NCBI GenBank assembly: GCA_013041925.1
Contig: JABDRB010000001.1
Span: 71,750 to 135,749 of the forward strand
Reading direction: 5' to 3'
Origin: Akkermansiaceae bacterium
GTDB lineage: Bacteria; Verrucomicrobiota; Verrucomicrobiia; Verrucomicrobiales; Akkermansiaceae
DNA length: 64,000 bases
Made by a program: the position numbers and the translations under genes. Shown here piece by piece: positions 35,517 to 44,593 of this stretch (position 1 is the first letter of the stretch; every line of letters begins with the position of its first letter). The notes below the pieces were generated by a model. It did not search any database, had not been told where the DNA came from, and saw nothing but the letters and a program-made list of their open reading frames with translations.

Positions 35517-36140
35517 TTAGACCATCGGGACAAACTGCACGGCCATGTGTTCGGTTATTTCGATGTCACCGCGGGGTGTTTTTTGGTAGCATGTCAGTAT
35601 TTGGCGTGGGCTATCGTGTGAGATAGGAAGGACTAGGCGGCCGTTGGGTTTGAGCTGTTTGAGGAGATTCTCCGGAACATGACGAGGGGCGCAGGAAACG
35701 AGGATGGCGTCGAATAACTTGTCGTCTGGCCAGCCAAGGTAGCCATCGCCACGGCGAGCGTCGATGTTGTCGATTCCCAGCGATTCAAAATGCCTCGCCG
35801 CCATTTCCGCCAATTCGGGGATACACTCCAGCGTGCAGACTTGTTTAGCGATCGAGGCGATGACTGCGGCCATATAGCCACAGCCGGTTCCCACATCGAG
35901 CACGATCGATTCCCGCGTGATCTGGGCCAGCTCGATCATGGTCGCCACGATATACGGCTGTGAGATGGTTTGCCCACGGCCGATGGGAAGCGGCCGGTCG
36001 TCGTAGGCATATTGCTTAAACTCGGGCGGAACGAATTGTTCACGCGGAACATGAGCCATGGCATCAAGTAGGTGACGGTCACAGACACCTCGCGCCATTA
36101 AATGCTGATGCAGCATGGTTTCGACCGATGATTTCATCAT
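35517..36140 (-). CDS. pcm: Protein-L-isoaspartate O-methyltransferase
   Basis: 207 residues. MARGVCDRHLLDAMAHVPRE, the substrate-loop GRGQTISQPYIVATM and VLDVGTGCGYMAAVIA (SAM-binding motif I) are diagnostic, followed by RRGDGYLGWPDDKLFDAILV. The enzyme methylates L-isoaspartyl residues to repair aged proteins. Full length. Convergent with the Xer gene, 20 bp apart. Confidence 0.96.
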   Translation of the reverse strand: MMKSSVETMLHQHLMARGVCDRHLLDAMAHVPREQFVPPEFKQYAYDDRPLPIGRGQTISQPYIVATMIELAQITRESIVLDVGTGCGYMAAVIASIAKQVCTLECIPELAEMAARHFESLGIDNIDARRGDGYLGWPDDKLFDAILVSCAPRHVPENLLKQLKPNGRLVLPISHDSPRQILTCYQKTPRGDIEITEHMAVQFVPMV

Positions 36141-36356
36141 GCTAGGATAGCACGGGGAGCCTCACTTGTCCCCGAGATTTAAATCCGAGGAGAAACGCCA
36201 GAGCGGTTTAGCGGGGAAACCGTTAATGAGAGCGACTTTTTAAATATAGGCTTCACCTCGAGCAATGATCGATTAGCTTCACATCAAGCCGCACCTACCC
36301 TTCACCGCCGCTCAGAAATTTCTCTGATCATTATAAATGGACACCCACTCAACACG
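36141..36356. other. 216-bp intergenic region with two hairpins
   Basis: Contains a hairpin at 36153-36174 (CGGGGA / TCCCCG, ten-base loop) and one at 36204-36222 (CGGTTT / AAACCG) with a TTTTT run about 15 bp later. No coding frame is seen. The region separates the divergent pcm and 802-residue protein genes, so should hold both promoters. No riboswitch family was recognised. Confidence 0.4.
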
Positions 36357-38765
36357 TTGAATTTCATGAAAAAGTTCCTGACCCTTTCTCTTGCGCTACT
36401 CATAGTAGGCAAATCTGTCGCTGAGCCTAGCCACATCTCTGGCATCTACCCACATCTCGCCATGTTTAATGATGAGGGGGAGTGCGGCACGGGTGCCATG
36501 GTGCCGTGGGCAGATCGTCTTTGGGTCATCACATATGCCCCTCACATGCCCAAGGGGTCATCCGATCAACTCTATGAGATCACACCAGATTTAAAACAAA
36601 TCGTCAGGCCCGAGTCGATCGGCGGCACTCCTGCCAACCGTATGATTCACAAGGAGTCAGGTCAGCTATTCATCGGGCCCTACGCCATTGATGCCCAGCG
36701 CAAGGTGCAAGCAATCCCCTACGATCAAATGTTTGGCCGCCACACTGGACTGGCGCGTCACCTCACCAACCCAACAGGAAAAGTAGTCTTCGCTACCATG
36801 GAGGAGGGCATTTACGAAGTGGATGTGGAAACCCTGACACCCACTGAACTGTGGGGTGACGAACAGGTAAAAAAATCACCACGTAAGGCGGATCTCCCCG
36901 GCTATCACGGCAAAGGTTTTTACTCCGGACAGGGGGTTTATGTATACTCGAACAATGGCGAACATGGTGAGCTGGCAAGGACCCGACCTGAGACCCCGTC
37001 CGGCGTGCTCGCCGAGTGGAATGGCAAGGCAGATAAGTGGACTGTCGTTCGCCGCAACCAGTTTACCGAGGTCACAGGGCCGGGTGGAATCAATGGAGGT
37101 TCTCACCCCGCCACCGACCCCATCTGGGCGGTCGGTTGGGACTATAAATCCCTGATCCTCGGCGTAAGAATGCCGAAAGACGGCTGGACGTTTTACCGCC
37201 TCCCGAAAGGCTCACACTCCTACGATGGCGCTCATGGCTGGAACACCGAGTGGCCGCGCATCCGCGAGATCGGCGAGGATGGCTACCTCATGACCATGCA
37301 CGGCACGTTCTGGAAATTCCCCCAAACATTCACCCCGCAGAACTCCGCAGGCATTACCCCGCGTAGCAACTACCTCAAAGTCATCGGAGACTTCTGTCGT
37401 TGGAACGACCACATCGTTATGGGCTGCGATGACACCGCCAAAAACGAATTTCTCAACAAACGCAAAGCCAAGGGGCATATTGCTGCCCCCCAGTCGCAGT
37501 CCAACCTCTGGTTTGTCAAACCCGAGCAGCTTGATAACTTTGGGCCTCTTGTTGGGCGTGGTGCCGTCTGGGAAAATGAAACGGTCCAAGCCAACCAGCC
37601 GTCCGACCCGTATCTCTTTTCTGGCTACGATTTACGTGCTTTGCACCTCAGTCACCAAGCGCAGATAGGCATCACCTTCACCCTCGAAGTGGACCAATTG
37701 GGCGATGGCAACTGGACTCCGCTTAAAAAAATCAAAGTGCCCGCTAAGGGGTACACGTTCACCGCATTCAGCGCAGAGGAAACCGGCACATGGATCCGCA
37801 TTTCCAGCGGTCATGATCTTCCCCAAGTCACTGCCGCCTTCACCTACCGGAACAACGATGGCCGCAGCGAAATGGCCGACTCACTTTTCAGTGGGCTCGC
37901 CACCACCAACCGGCTCACTGGCGGCCTCGTCCGTGCACGTGATAACAACAAACGCACACTCGCCTTCGCTGCCGTCGATGCTGCGGGTAACGACATTGGC
38001 TACTACGAGATGGGAGCCGACCTCACCCTCAAACGCACCACCGACCCCGACGCCCACGAGTTCACCAAGGAAAAAACCGCCATTCCCACAGCCGCACTGA
38101 CCGTCGACAACGCTTCCGTCATCTACACCGATGAACAAGGCAAGCGCTGGCGACTCCCCAAGGGCGAACTACCCGCCAAGCATCCTCTCGGGGCCTCACG
38201 TATTGCTCGGGAAGTCGCCACCGAGCGTGATCTCCTCAATGCCCACGGAACGTTCTACGAGCTGCCCGCACGCAACGCCGGTGGCATTGGCAAGCTCCGC
38301 GCGATCGCCACCCATAACCGCTACATCCACGACTTCTGTTCCTACCGTGGCCTGTTCATCATGTCCGGCATCGCGACGGATACAAACGGTGAACACATCA
38401 TTAGGTCAGACGATGGCAAAACAGCTCTCTGGGCTGGCACCATCGATGACATCTGGAAAATGGGCAAACCCCGCGGAAAAGGGGGGCCATGGCTCGATAC
38501 ACCCGTCAAGGCCGGAGAACCATCCGACCCGTATCTCATGACCGGCTACGATCAGAAAGTCATCCAACTCCGCTCCAGCGAAAACTCGAAGATCACCGCC
38601 CAGGTGGACCTCACAGGATCGGGCAACTGGGTCGACTACCCATCTTTCGAGTTAGAAAAAAACCAGACCATCGTGCACGAGTTCCCCGCAGCATTCCAAG
38701 CCTACTGGATCCGTTTTGTTTCCGATACGGATGCCCGGGTCAGCACCCAACTGCTCTACCGTTGA
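36357..38765 (+). CDS. Secreted 802-residue protein with two related halves
   Basis: Signal peptide at the N-terminus (KFLTLSLALLIVGKSVAEP; the ATG at 36366 starts directly at it). I do not recognise a named family. The text blocks HGTFWKFP..DFCRW..SNLWF..VWENETVQANQPSDPYLFSGYD (about residues 312-500) and HGTFYELP..DFCSY..TALWA..PWLDTPVKAGEPSDPYLMTGYD (about 627-802) are clearly related, 315 residues apart, so the protein contains a duplicated module; the N-terminal 310 residues lead into the first copy. Beta-rich, propeller-like in appearance. First gene of a cluster with an SGNH esterase, a sulfatase and another esterase, so a role in polysaccharide binding or cleavage is plausible but unproven. 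Confidence 0.85.
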   Translation: MNFMKKFLTLSLALLIVGKSVAEPSHISGIYPHLAMFNDEGECGTGAMVPWADRLWVITYAPHMPKGSSDQLYEITPDLKQIVRPESIGGTPANRMIHKESGQLFIGPYAIDAQRKVQAIPYDQMFGRHTGLARHLTNPTGKVVFATMEEGIYEVDVETLTPTELWGDEQVKKSPRKADLPGYHGKGFYSGQGVYVYSNNGEHGELARTRPETPSGVLAEWNGKADKWTVVRRNQFTEVTGPGGINGGSHPATDPIWAVGWDYKSLILGVRMPKDGWTFYRLPKGSHSYDGAHGWNTEWPRIREIGEDGYLMTMHGTFWKFPQTFTPQNSAGITPRSNYLKVIGDFCRWNDHIVMGCDDTAKNEFLNKRKAKGHIAAPQSQSNLWFVKPEQLDNFGPLVGRGAVWENETVQANQPSDPYLFSGYDLRALHLSHQAQIGITFTLEVDQLGDGNWTPLKKIKVPAKGYTFTAFSAEETGTWIRISSGHDLPQVTAAFTYRNNDGRSEMADSLFSGLATTNRLTGGLVRARDNNKRTLAFAAVDAAGNDIGYYEMGADLTLKRTTDPDAHEFTKEKTAIPTAALTVDNASVIYTDEQGKRWRLPKGELPAKHPLGASRIAREVATERDLLNAHGTFYELPARNAGGIGKLRAIATHNRYIHDFCSYRGLFIMSGIATDTNGEHIIRSDDGKTALWAGTIDDIWKMGKPRGKGGPWLDTPVKAGEPSDPYLMTGYDQKVIQLRSSENSKITAQVDLTGSGNWVDYPSFELEKNQTIVHEFPAAFQAYWIRFVSDTDARVSTQLLYR

Positions 38766-38859
38766 GCGACGTCCCCAGTTTCATCGTATCAGATGCTGAG
38801 TAGGATTTTTCGTGAAAGATTCGCACCTATCGCGCCTTATACATAACACCAGATAATCT

Positions 38860-40401
38860 ATGAACCACATCAATTCATCACTCATCGGAACAAGTTTTCT
38901 CATCGCTCTGACATCCGTCGCCACAGCAGAAATTCAGATGCCCGCATTCTTTTCAGACAAAATGGTCCTGCAACAAGAAACTGCGGCCAAAGTCTGGGGC
39001 AGCGCCGACGCGAATCAAAAAGTAAAAGTCAGCTTCGCCGGTCAGTCCCTCACCACCTCAAGCAACGCGGAGGGAAAATGGAGGATTGAGTTCACAGGAC
39101 TGAAAGCTTCTAAAAATGGAAGCTCGCTTACGATCGAAGCCGGAAAAGATACCCACGCCATCCATGATGTGCTCGTCGGAGAAGTCTGGCTCGCAAGTGG
39201 ACAGTCGAACATGGAATGGAAGGTGTCAGGCACAGCCAGCAAGCCATCAATCGCCACAGACAACGACGACCTACTCCGTGTCTACGTTTCAGGTAACACC
39301 ACATCCGCCAAGCCATCCACAGACTTTCCCGGCACATGGAAAGCAACCAAACCGGAAAATACGGGCAGTTTCACTGCAGTCGGTTATGAGTTCGCCAAGT
39401 CACTTCGTGAAAAACTCGATGTCCCCGTCGGTGTGATCGAGTGCTCATGGGGAGGAAAGCCCGTGCAATCATTTATCAGCGATGAAGCGCTGAAGGCCTG
39501 CCCTGAAGCCAAACCAATGCTCGACCATAAGTCAGCCGCAGTCAGCAACTACGACCCCGCAAAAGCCAAAGAAAATTATGAGGCGCGAATGAAAAAATGG
39601 AAGGTGGCCGATGCCCAATGGAAGACGGAGAAAAAAGGAAAACGTCCGAGGGAGCCAAGAAAGCCACGGCATCCAGCCTTAGCCGCTAACATGCCCTCTG
39701 CCATCTACAATGGCATGATTGCACCCCTCGTCGGTTACGGGTCACGGGGTGCCATCTGGTACCAGGGAGAATCCAATGCCAGAGGGTCACAAGCCATGGC
39801 ATACGGTGAACTCCTCGAATGCCTAATCCAAGATTGGCGCAAGCGCTGGGGCACCAATCTCTCCTTCTACTACGTGCAGCTTGCCAACTTCGAGAAATGG
39901 GGTGACAAGCAGGCATGGGTGAACGTGCAGGATGAAATGCGCCGCTTGCTCGACGACAGTAACTCAAAAACGGGACACATTGGCATGGCGACCATCAACG
40001 ACATCGGCGCACCGATGAACATTCACCCAAAGAATAAAAAAGACGTCGGTCAGCGGCTCGCCCGATGGGCGCTGAACCAAGATTACGGCATGAAAGACGT
40101 TGTTGTTTCCGGCCCACTTTACAAGTCACATGGAACTAAAGGCAATGCGGTCATTGTCGAGTTCGACCACGCCAATGGACTCAAGTCTCGTGACGGCAAA
40201 GCGCTTGGCTCATTTGAAATCGCCGGCGCGGATAACCAGTGGAAGCCAGCTCAAGCAATGATCGCCGGGAACACTGTGGTCGTGAGGAACAAGGACATCA
40301 GCAAGCCTACCCAAGCTCGCTACGCTTGGAAAATCAACCCAACGGCCGCCAACCTGGTCAACGGCGAAGGCCTTCCAACCAGCTGCTTCACCACACCCTA
40401 A
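38860..40401 (+). CDS. Secreted SGNH esterase, sialate O-acetylesterase-like
   Basis: 513 residues with a signal peptide (SSLIGTSFLIALTSVATAE). The SGNH block I is LASGQSNMEWK, with catalytic S116, followed by VGVIECSWGGKPVQSF, YNGMIAPLVGYGSRGAIWYQGESN and a His region around NIHPKNKKDVGQRLARWALN. The architecture matches 9-O-acetylesterase/acetylxylan-esterase-like proteins of Verrucomicrobiota and Bacteroidota that deacetylate glycans. A Lys/Arg-rich helical insert (residues 225-270) is unusual. It lies 94 bp after the 802-residue protein gene and 9 bp before the sulfatase. Confidence 0.88.
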   Translation: MNHINSSLIGTSFLIALTSVATAEIQMPAFFSDKMVLQQETAAKVWGSADANQKVKVSFAGQSLTTSSNAEGKWRIEFTGLKASKNGSSLTIEAGKDTHAIHDVLVGEVWLASGQSNMEWKVSGTASKPSIATDNDDLLRVYVSGNTTSAKPSTDFPGTWKATKPENTGSFTAVGYEFAKSLREKLDVPVGVIECSWGGKPVQSFISDEALKACPEAKPMLDHKSAAVSNYDPAKAKENYEARMKKWKVADAQWKTEKKGKRPREPRKPRHPALAANMPSAIYNGMIAPLVGYGSRGAIWYQGESNARGSQAMAYGELLECLIQDWRKRWGTNLSFYYVQLANFEKWGDKQAWVNVQDEMRRLLDDSNSKTGHIGMATINDIGAPMNIHPKNKKDVGQRLARWALNQDYGMKDVVVSGPLYKSHGTKGNAVIVEFDHANGLKSRDGKALGSFEIAGADNQWKPAQAMIAGNTVVVRNKDISKPTQARYAWKINPTAANLVNGEGLPTSCFTTP

Positions 40402-40410
40402 AACAAATTC

Positions 40411-41769
40411 ATGCCATCATCCTTCCTCGCCATTCTTATCTGGTGTTTTGTAGCCGCCACGGCGGACGGCGATGCCCCAGTAAAGCGGCAGGGGGGACAA
40501 GCAGAAGCATCTAAAAAGCCCAACGTTATCTTCATCATGGCCGATGACCTCGGCTATGGTGATATCTCTTGCTACGGCAGCAAAGCCATCAACACCCCGC
40601 ATATTGACGCGCTTGCTAGCACAGGAGTGAAATGCACCGACTATCATTCCAACGGTGCGGTTTGCTCCCCCACCCGAGCCGCTCTGATGACGGGTCGCTA
40701 TCAGCAGCGCGCTGGCGTCCCCGGTGTGATCACTGCCAAAAGCCACCGCCACACAGGCCTACCACTCAAGGAGTGGACCATGGGTGAAGCCATGAAAGAA
40801 CGCGGCTACCAGACCGCCATGTTTGGTAAATGGCACCTCGGATATGACCCCAAGTTCAACCCCGTCAAACAAGGTTTTGATGAGTTTAAGGGTTTTGTTT
40901 CGGGCAACGTCGATTACCATCGGCATATTGATCAGGAAGGATACTTCGATTGGTGGCAGCAGGATAAGCTCAAGGATGACCCCGGCTATATCACTGATCT
41001 TATCACCGACTATGCGGTCGATTTTATTCGTCGAAAAAAAGACAAGCCGTTCTGCCTGATCATCAATCACGGTGCACCTCATTACCCGATTCAGGGCAGA
41101 AAAACTCCCGGCTTTCGCGTGACAGGCAAATCCAAAAAACAACAATCCAGACTCAAATTGGACGCCCCCAAAGCGATCTACAAGGAAATGATCGAGGTGA
41201 TGGACGAGGGAGTTGGGGAAATTGTCAGAGAATTGGATCAACTGGGCATACGCGAAAACACCCTGATCATATTCACCTCTGATAACGGCCCCGCCAGTAT
41301 GGGATCCGCTGGTGTTTTCCGTGGCAAAAAAGGCCAAGTTTATGAAGGCGGCCACCGCGTGGCTGGTGTCTTCAACTGGCCCGCTCAGCTTCCTTCGGGC
41401 ACGGAATGCCACGCCCCCATCCTTTGCATGGATATGCTCCCTACCTTCGTGACTATCGCGGGAGGAATGCTCGACCCGAAACGAAAACTCGACGGGATCA
41501 ACATCATCGACGCACTTAAAGGAAAAGCCATCAAACGTAAGCCACTCTTTTGGCAGCACGGCAAAGGGACCGCCGTTCGTGACGGTCAATGGAAACTCGT
41601 CCATGTAGGTGAAAAATGGGAACTCTACAATCTGGCCAACGACATTTCTGAAAAACACAATCTTGCCGTAAAGCACCCTGAGAAGGTCGCGCGGCTCAAT
41701 GAGTTGATTGCTGCTTGGCAAACTTCCGTCAGCCAGTCATACCACATGCATCAATCGTTTAAAAATTGA
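40411..41769 (+). CDS. Secreted formylglycine-dependent sulfatase
   Basis: 452 residues with a signal peptide (SSFLAILIWCFVAATADG). Sulfatase landmarks: NVIFIMADDLGYGDISCYG, C85-S-P-T-R89 (Cys-type formylglycine site), TGRYQQRAGVPGV, MFGKWHLG, IFTSDNGPAS and YEGGHRVAGVFNWP. C-terminal VRDGQWKLVHVGEKWELYNL is typical of arylsulfatase-like S1 enzymes. It cleaves sulfate from a glycan. Shares an operon with the SGNH esterases at 38860 and 41839. Confidence 0.93.
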   Translation: MPSSFLAILIWCFVAATADGDAPVKRQGGQAEASKKPNVIFIMADDLGYGDISCYGSKAINTPHIDALASTGVKCTDYHSNGAVCSPTRAALMTGRYQQRAGVPGVITAKSHRHTGLPLKEWTMGEAMKERGYQTAMFGKWHLGYDPKFNPVKQGFDEFKGFVSGNVDYHRHIDQEGYFDWWQQDKLKDDPGYITDLITDYAVDFIRRKKDKPFCLIINHGAPHYPIQGRKTPGFRVTGKSKKQQSRLKLDAPKAIYKEMIEVMDEGVGEIVRELDQLGIRENTLIIFTSDNGPASMGSAGVFRGKKGQVYEGGHRVAGVFNWPAQLPSGTECHAPILCMDMLPTFVTIAGGMLDPKRKLDGINIIDALKGKAIKRKPLFWQHGKGTAVRDGQWKLVHVGEKWELYNLANDISEKHNLAVKHPEKVARLNELIAAWQTSVSQSYHMHQSFKN

Positions 41770-41838
41770 TCGGCTCCCGACTCGGTCGCCTGACCTTTTT
41801 TATCCTCAAACACACCCTAACCATTACCATCGAAACCT

Positions 41839-42819
41839 ATGAAAACCACAACACTTCTGCTCACCTTCGCCTTGATGTTTACCTCCGTGCTGTCTGCGGC
41901 ACCCGCCACGCAGAAGGCGAACGGCAAACTCAAAGTCTTCATTCTTGCCGGTCAGTCGAATATGGTAGGTTTCGGCCAAGTCGAAGGCGATAAGCCCGGC
42001 ACGATGGAAACTTGCCTGAAGGAAAACCCAGATGCTTACGGAAAACTCGTCGACAAAAAAGGCGCTCCCGTGACGCGCGACGACGTATGGTTGGTTAATC
42101 TCTCCTACGCGGACAAAGCCAAGCAAGGTTGGTTGACGACGGGCTTCGGTGCCACGGATGGACACATCGGACCCGAATACGCATTTGGATTTGCCGTTGG
42201 TGATTACTATGAGGATCCGGTTTTACTGATCAAATGCGCCTGGGGTGGCCGCTCGCTCAATCACAATTTTCTACCTCCCAGTGCGGCGGATTACCCGAAA
42301 CCGCAAAAGGATGGAGACAAAGGGTATCAATACGCTGAGACCATCCGGATCACCCAAGAGATCATCAACAACATCAAGACCTACTTTCCGAAATACAAGG
42401 GCAAGGGTTATGAGGTTGTCGGTTTCGGTTGGCATCAGGGATGGAATGACCGGATCGATCAAAAGGCCGTCGATGCCTACGAAGAAAATCTCGTGCACCT
42501 CATCAAAGACCTCCGCAAAGATATCGGCGTCAAGGACCTGCCATTCGTGATTGCCAACTCGGGTTTCGACGGCTGGGACATCAACAAGCGCTATCGCGCT
42601 AAAGTTGAAAAACACCTCAATGCCCAGCTTGCTGTGGCCAATGTGAAAAAATATCCCAGCTTCAATGGCAATGTGGCGGCGGTCGAAACCCGCGACTTCT
42701 GGCGCCCGAGCTCGAAGTCACCCTCAAAGCAAGGCTTCCACTGGTCACGCAACTGGGAGACCTACTACCTCATCGGCAAACATATGGGCCAAGCGATCAC
42801 TGGGCTGGCTGGCCAGTAG
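41839..42819 (+). CDS. Secreted SASA-domain esterase
   Basis: 326 residues with a signal peptide (LLLTFALMFTSVLSAAPA). The SGNH/SASA block FILAGQSNMVGFGQ has catalytic S40. Further conserved regions are LIKCAWGGRSLNHN, VGFGWHQGWNDRID and NVAAVETRDFW, typical of the carbohydrate-esterase (CE6-like, sialate O-acetylesterase-like) group. It removes acetyl groups from polysaccharide. Last gene of the sulfatase cluster; it has a second esterase upstream, which suggests an acetylated, sulfated glycan as the target. Confidence 0.88.
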   Translation: MKTTTLLLTFALMFTSVLSAAPATQKANGKLKVFILAGQSNMVGFGQVEGDKPGTMETCLKENPDAYGKLVDKKGAPVTRDDVWLVNLSYADKAKQGWLTTGFGATDGHIGPEYAFGFAVGDYYEDPVLLIKCAWGGRSLNHNFLPPSAADYPKPQKDGDKGYQYAETIRITQEIINNIKTYFPKYKGKGYEVVGFGWHQGWNDRIDQKAVDAYEENLVHLIKDLRKDIGVKDLPFVIANSGFDGWDINKRYRAKVEKHLNAQLAVANVKKYPSFNGNVAAVETRDFWRPSSKSPSKQGFHWSRNWETYYLIGKHMGQAITGLAGQ

Positions 42820-42854
42820 TCGCGGAATGCGCTGGCGTGATTTCCGCTGCAGCT

Positions 42855-44459
42855 CTACGCCGTGACCGACCCGCGGCTGTCGTCGAGGCCGGATTTTTCC
42901 AGGTAGTAATCGTAACCGCCGGCGTAGCGGGTGAGTTTGCCGTTATCGACGTGGAGCGTTGTCTCTGCGAGGTTCTTGATGAAGTGAACGTCGTGGGAGA
43001 TGAAGACGAGCGTCCCCTCGTAGTGTTTCAGTGCCTGCAGCAGGGCCTCGATGGAAATGATATCGAGGTGGGTTGTCGGCTCGTCCATGAGCAGGAGGTT
43101 GGGTGGGTTAACCAAGAACTTAACCAGATTGAGTCGGGATTTTTCACCTCCGGAGAGGACACGGATTTTTTTATGCACGTCCGCGCGGCGGAAAAGGAAC
43201 GAGCCGAGGATGGAGCGGGCTTCATCTTCGCGCATATCACCGCCGCTGGCCATGACCTCCTCAAGCACGGTGTTGGCTTCGTTCATCGACTCTGTCCGGT
43301 GCTGCGAGTAGTAACCGAGCTGCGTATTGAACCCAGCCTTGCGCGTGCCACTCTGAAATTCGAGCTGACCGGCGAGAATTTTGAGCAGGGTTGATTTACC
43401 GGCACCATTCGGGCCGACGAGCACCATGCGGTCGCCACGCTCGATGGTGAGATCAAGGCTTTCGTAGATCACCTTTTCACCATAGGCCATGTGGACTTTT
43501 TCCAGTTCGATGACTTTTTGATTCGACCGTTTAGGCTGGGGGAAATTGAATTTGAACACCTTGCGCGGAGCAATCGGCTTCGGCAGCCGATTCATTTTCT
43601 CGAGTTGCTTGACCCGGCTCTGCACCTGCGCGGCTTTCGAGGTGACCGAACGGAATCGGTCGATAAACTCCTGGACGCGTTCGATTTCTTTGTTTTGGTT
43701 CCGGTAAGCCTGCACCTTCTGGGTGTAGCGTTTATTGCGCTGCTCAAGGTAGGAGGTGTAGTTGCCGGTGTAGGAAATCAGCTGCTCCTCATCGATTTCG
43801 TAAACGGTTTCGATCAAGGCATCCATGAAATCGCGATCGTGCGAGATCATCAGCATCGCGCCTGGGTAGTTCAGCAGGTAACGTTGAAGCCAGACAAGGG
43901 CGGTGAGGTCAAGGTGGTTCGTGGGCTCATCCAGCATCAGGAGATCAGGCTCCATGACAAGGAGTTGCGCAAGGTGGGCGCGCATGATCCAGCCGCCTGA
44001 AAATTCGGGGGCAGGCGAGTCAAAGGCATCCGACGCGAAGCCGAGACCGGCGAGGATTTTTTTGGCCTTGGGTTCGAGTTGGTAGCCGTTGGCGGCATCA
44101 AAAACGTCTTGCGCCTTGTGGTAGTCACCGCTGTCGGTGGTGCCAGCGGCTTCATGTTCGCGCATGGTTCGGATGGCCTGGGTAAGCTCGGGCGTGATAC
44201 TGATGGCGATTTCGAGAATTGTCTCGTCACCAGGGTCGCCAGCTTCTTGGGCGAGGTATCCGGTGATGGCGTAATCGTCGACTTCGACGCTGCCTGTATC
44301 TGCATCCACTTCCTTGAGGATCATTTTAAACAGGGTGGACTTGCCAGCGCCATTAGGGCCGACGAGTGCGACACGTTCGCCCCAGTTGATGGTCATATCC
44401 GCGTTCTCAAAGAGAGTGCGGCCGCCGATGGTTTTGGTGAGTTTTCGAATGATGAGCAC
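42855..44459 (-). CDS. ABC-F family ATPase
   Basis: 534 residues with two ABC ATPase domains and no membrane segment. Walker A GPNGAGKSTL occurs twice (about residues 35 and 350), the signatures are EFSGGWIMRAHLAQ and VLSGGEKSRLNLVKF, and both Walker B motifs LLMLDEPTNHLDL and LLMDEPTTHLDI end in the ABC-F linker style. The inter-domain region is charged and helical (YRNQNKEIERVQEFIDRFR). The family acts on ribosomes in translation or antibiotic protection; which member is unclear (Uup/EttA-like). Confidence 0.9.
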   Translation of the reverse strand: MLIIRKLTKTIGGRTLFENADMTINWGERVALVGPNGAGKSTLFKMILKEVDADTGSVEVDDYAITGYLAQEAGDPGDETILEIAISITPELTQAIRTMREHEAAGTTDSGDYHKAQDVFDAANGYQLEPKAKKILAGLGFASDAFDSPAPEFSGGWIMRAHLAQLLVMEPDLLMLDEPTNHLDLTALVWLQRYLLNYPGAMLMISHDRDFMDALIETVYEIDEEQLISYTGNYTSYLEQRNKRYTQKVQAYRNQNKEIERVQEFIDRFRSVTSKAAQVQSRVKQLEKMNRLPKPIAPRKVFKFNFPQPKRSNQKVIELEKVHMAYGEKVIYESLDLTIERGDRMVLVGPNGAGKSTLLKILAGQLEFQSGTRKAGFNTQLGYYSQHRTESMNEANTVLEEVMASGGDMREDEARSILGSFLFRRADVHKKIRVLSGGEKSRLNLVKFLVNPPNLLLMDEPTTHLDIISIEALLQALKHYEGTLVFISHDVHFIKNLAETTLHVDNGKLTRYAGGYDYYLEKSGLDDSRGSVTA

Positions 44460-44523
44460 GCGGGGTGATTACCTTAAAATAGGTATTTGTCACCCCTAAA
44501 GCAGGAAGATTTGAGACATAAGT

Positions 44524-44568
44524 CTCTAGGTATCAGGTGAAAAGCTGTCAGGTTTTCAGGACCTAGAG
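44524..44568. terminator. Long-loop hairpin after the DUF1080 gene
   Basis: CTCTAGGT (44524-44531) pairs with ACCTAGAG (44561-44568) around a 29-base loop that is itself partly self-complementary (AGGTGAAAAGC / CTGTCAGG). It lies 25 bp beyond the DUF1080 stop on the minus strand and has no U-tract. A terminator or transcript-end structure is possible. Confidence 0.35.
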
Positions 44569-44593
44569 GCATCGGTTGTGCCACGGAGGTGAG

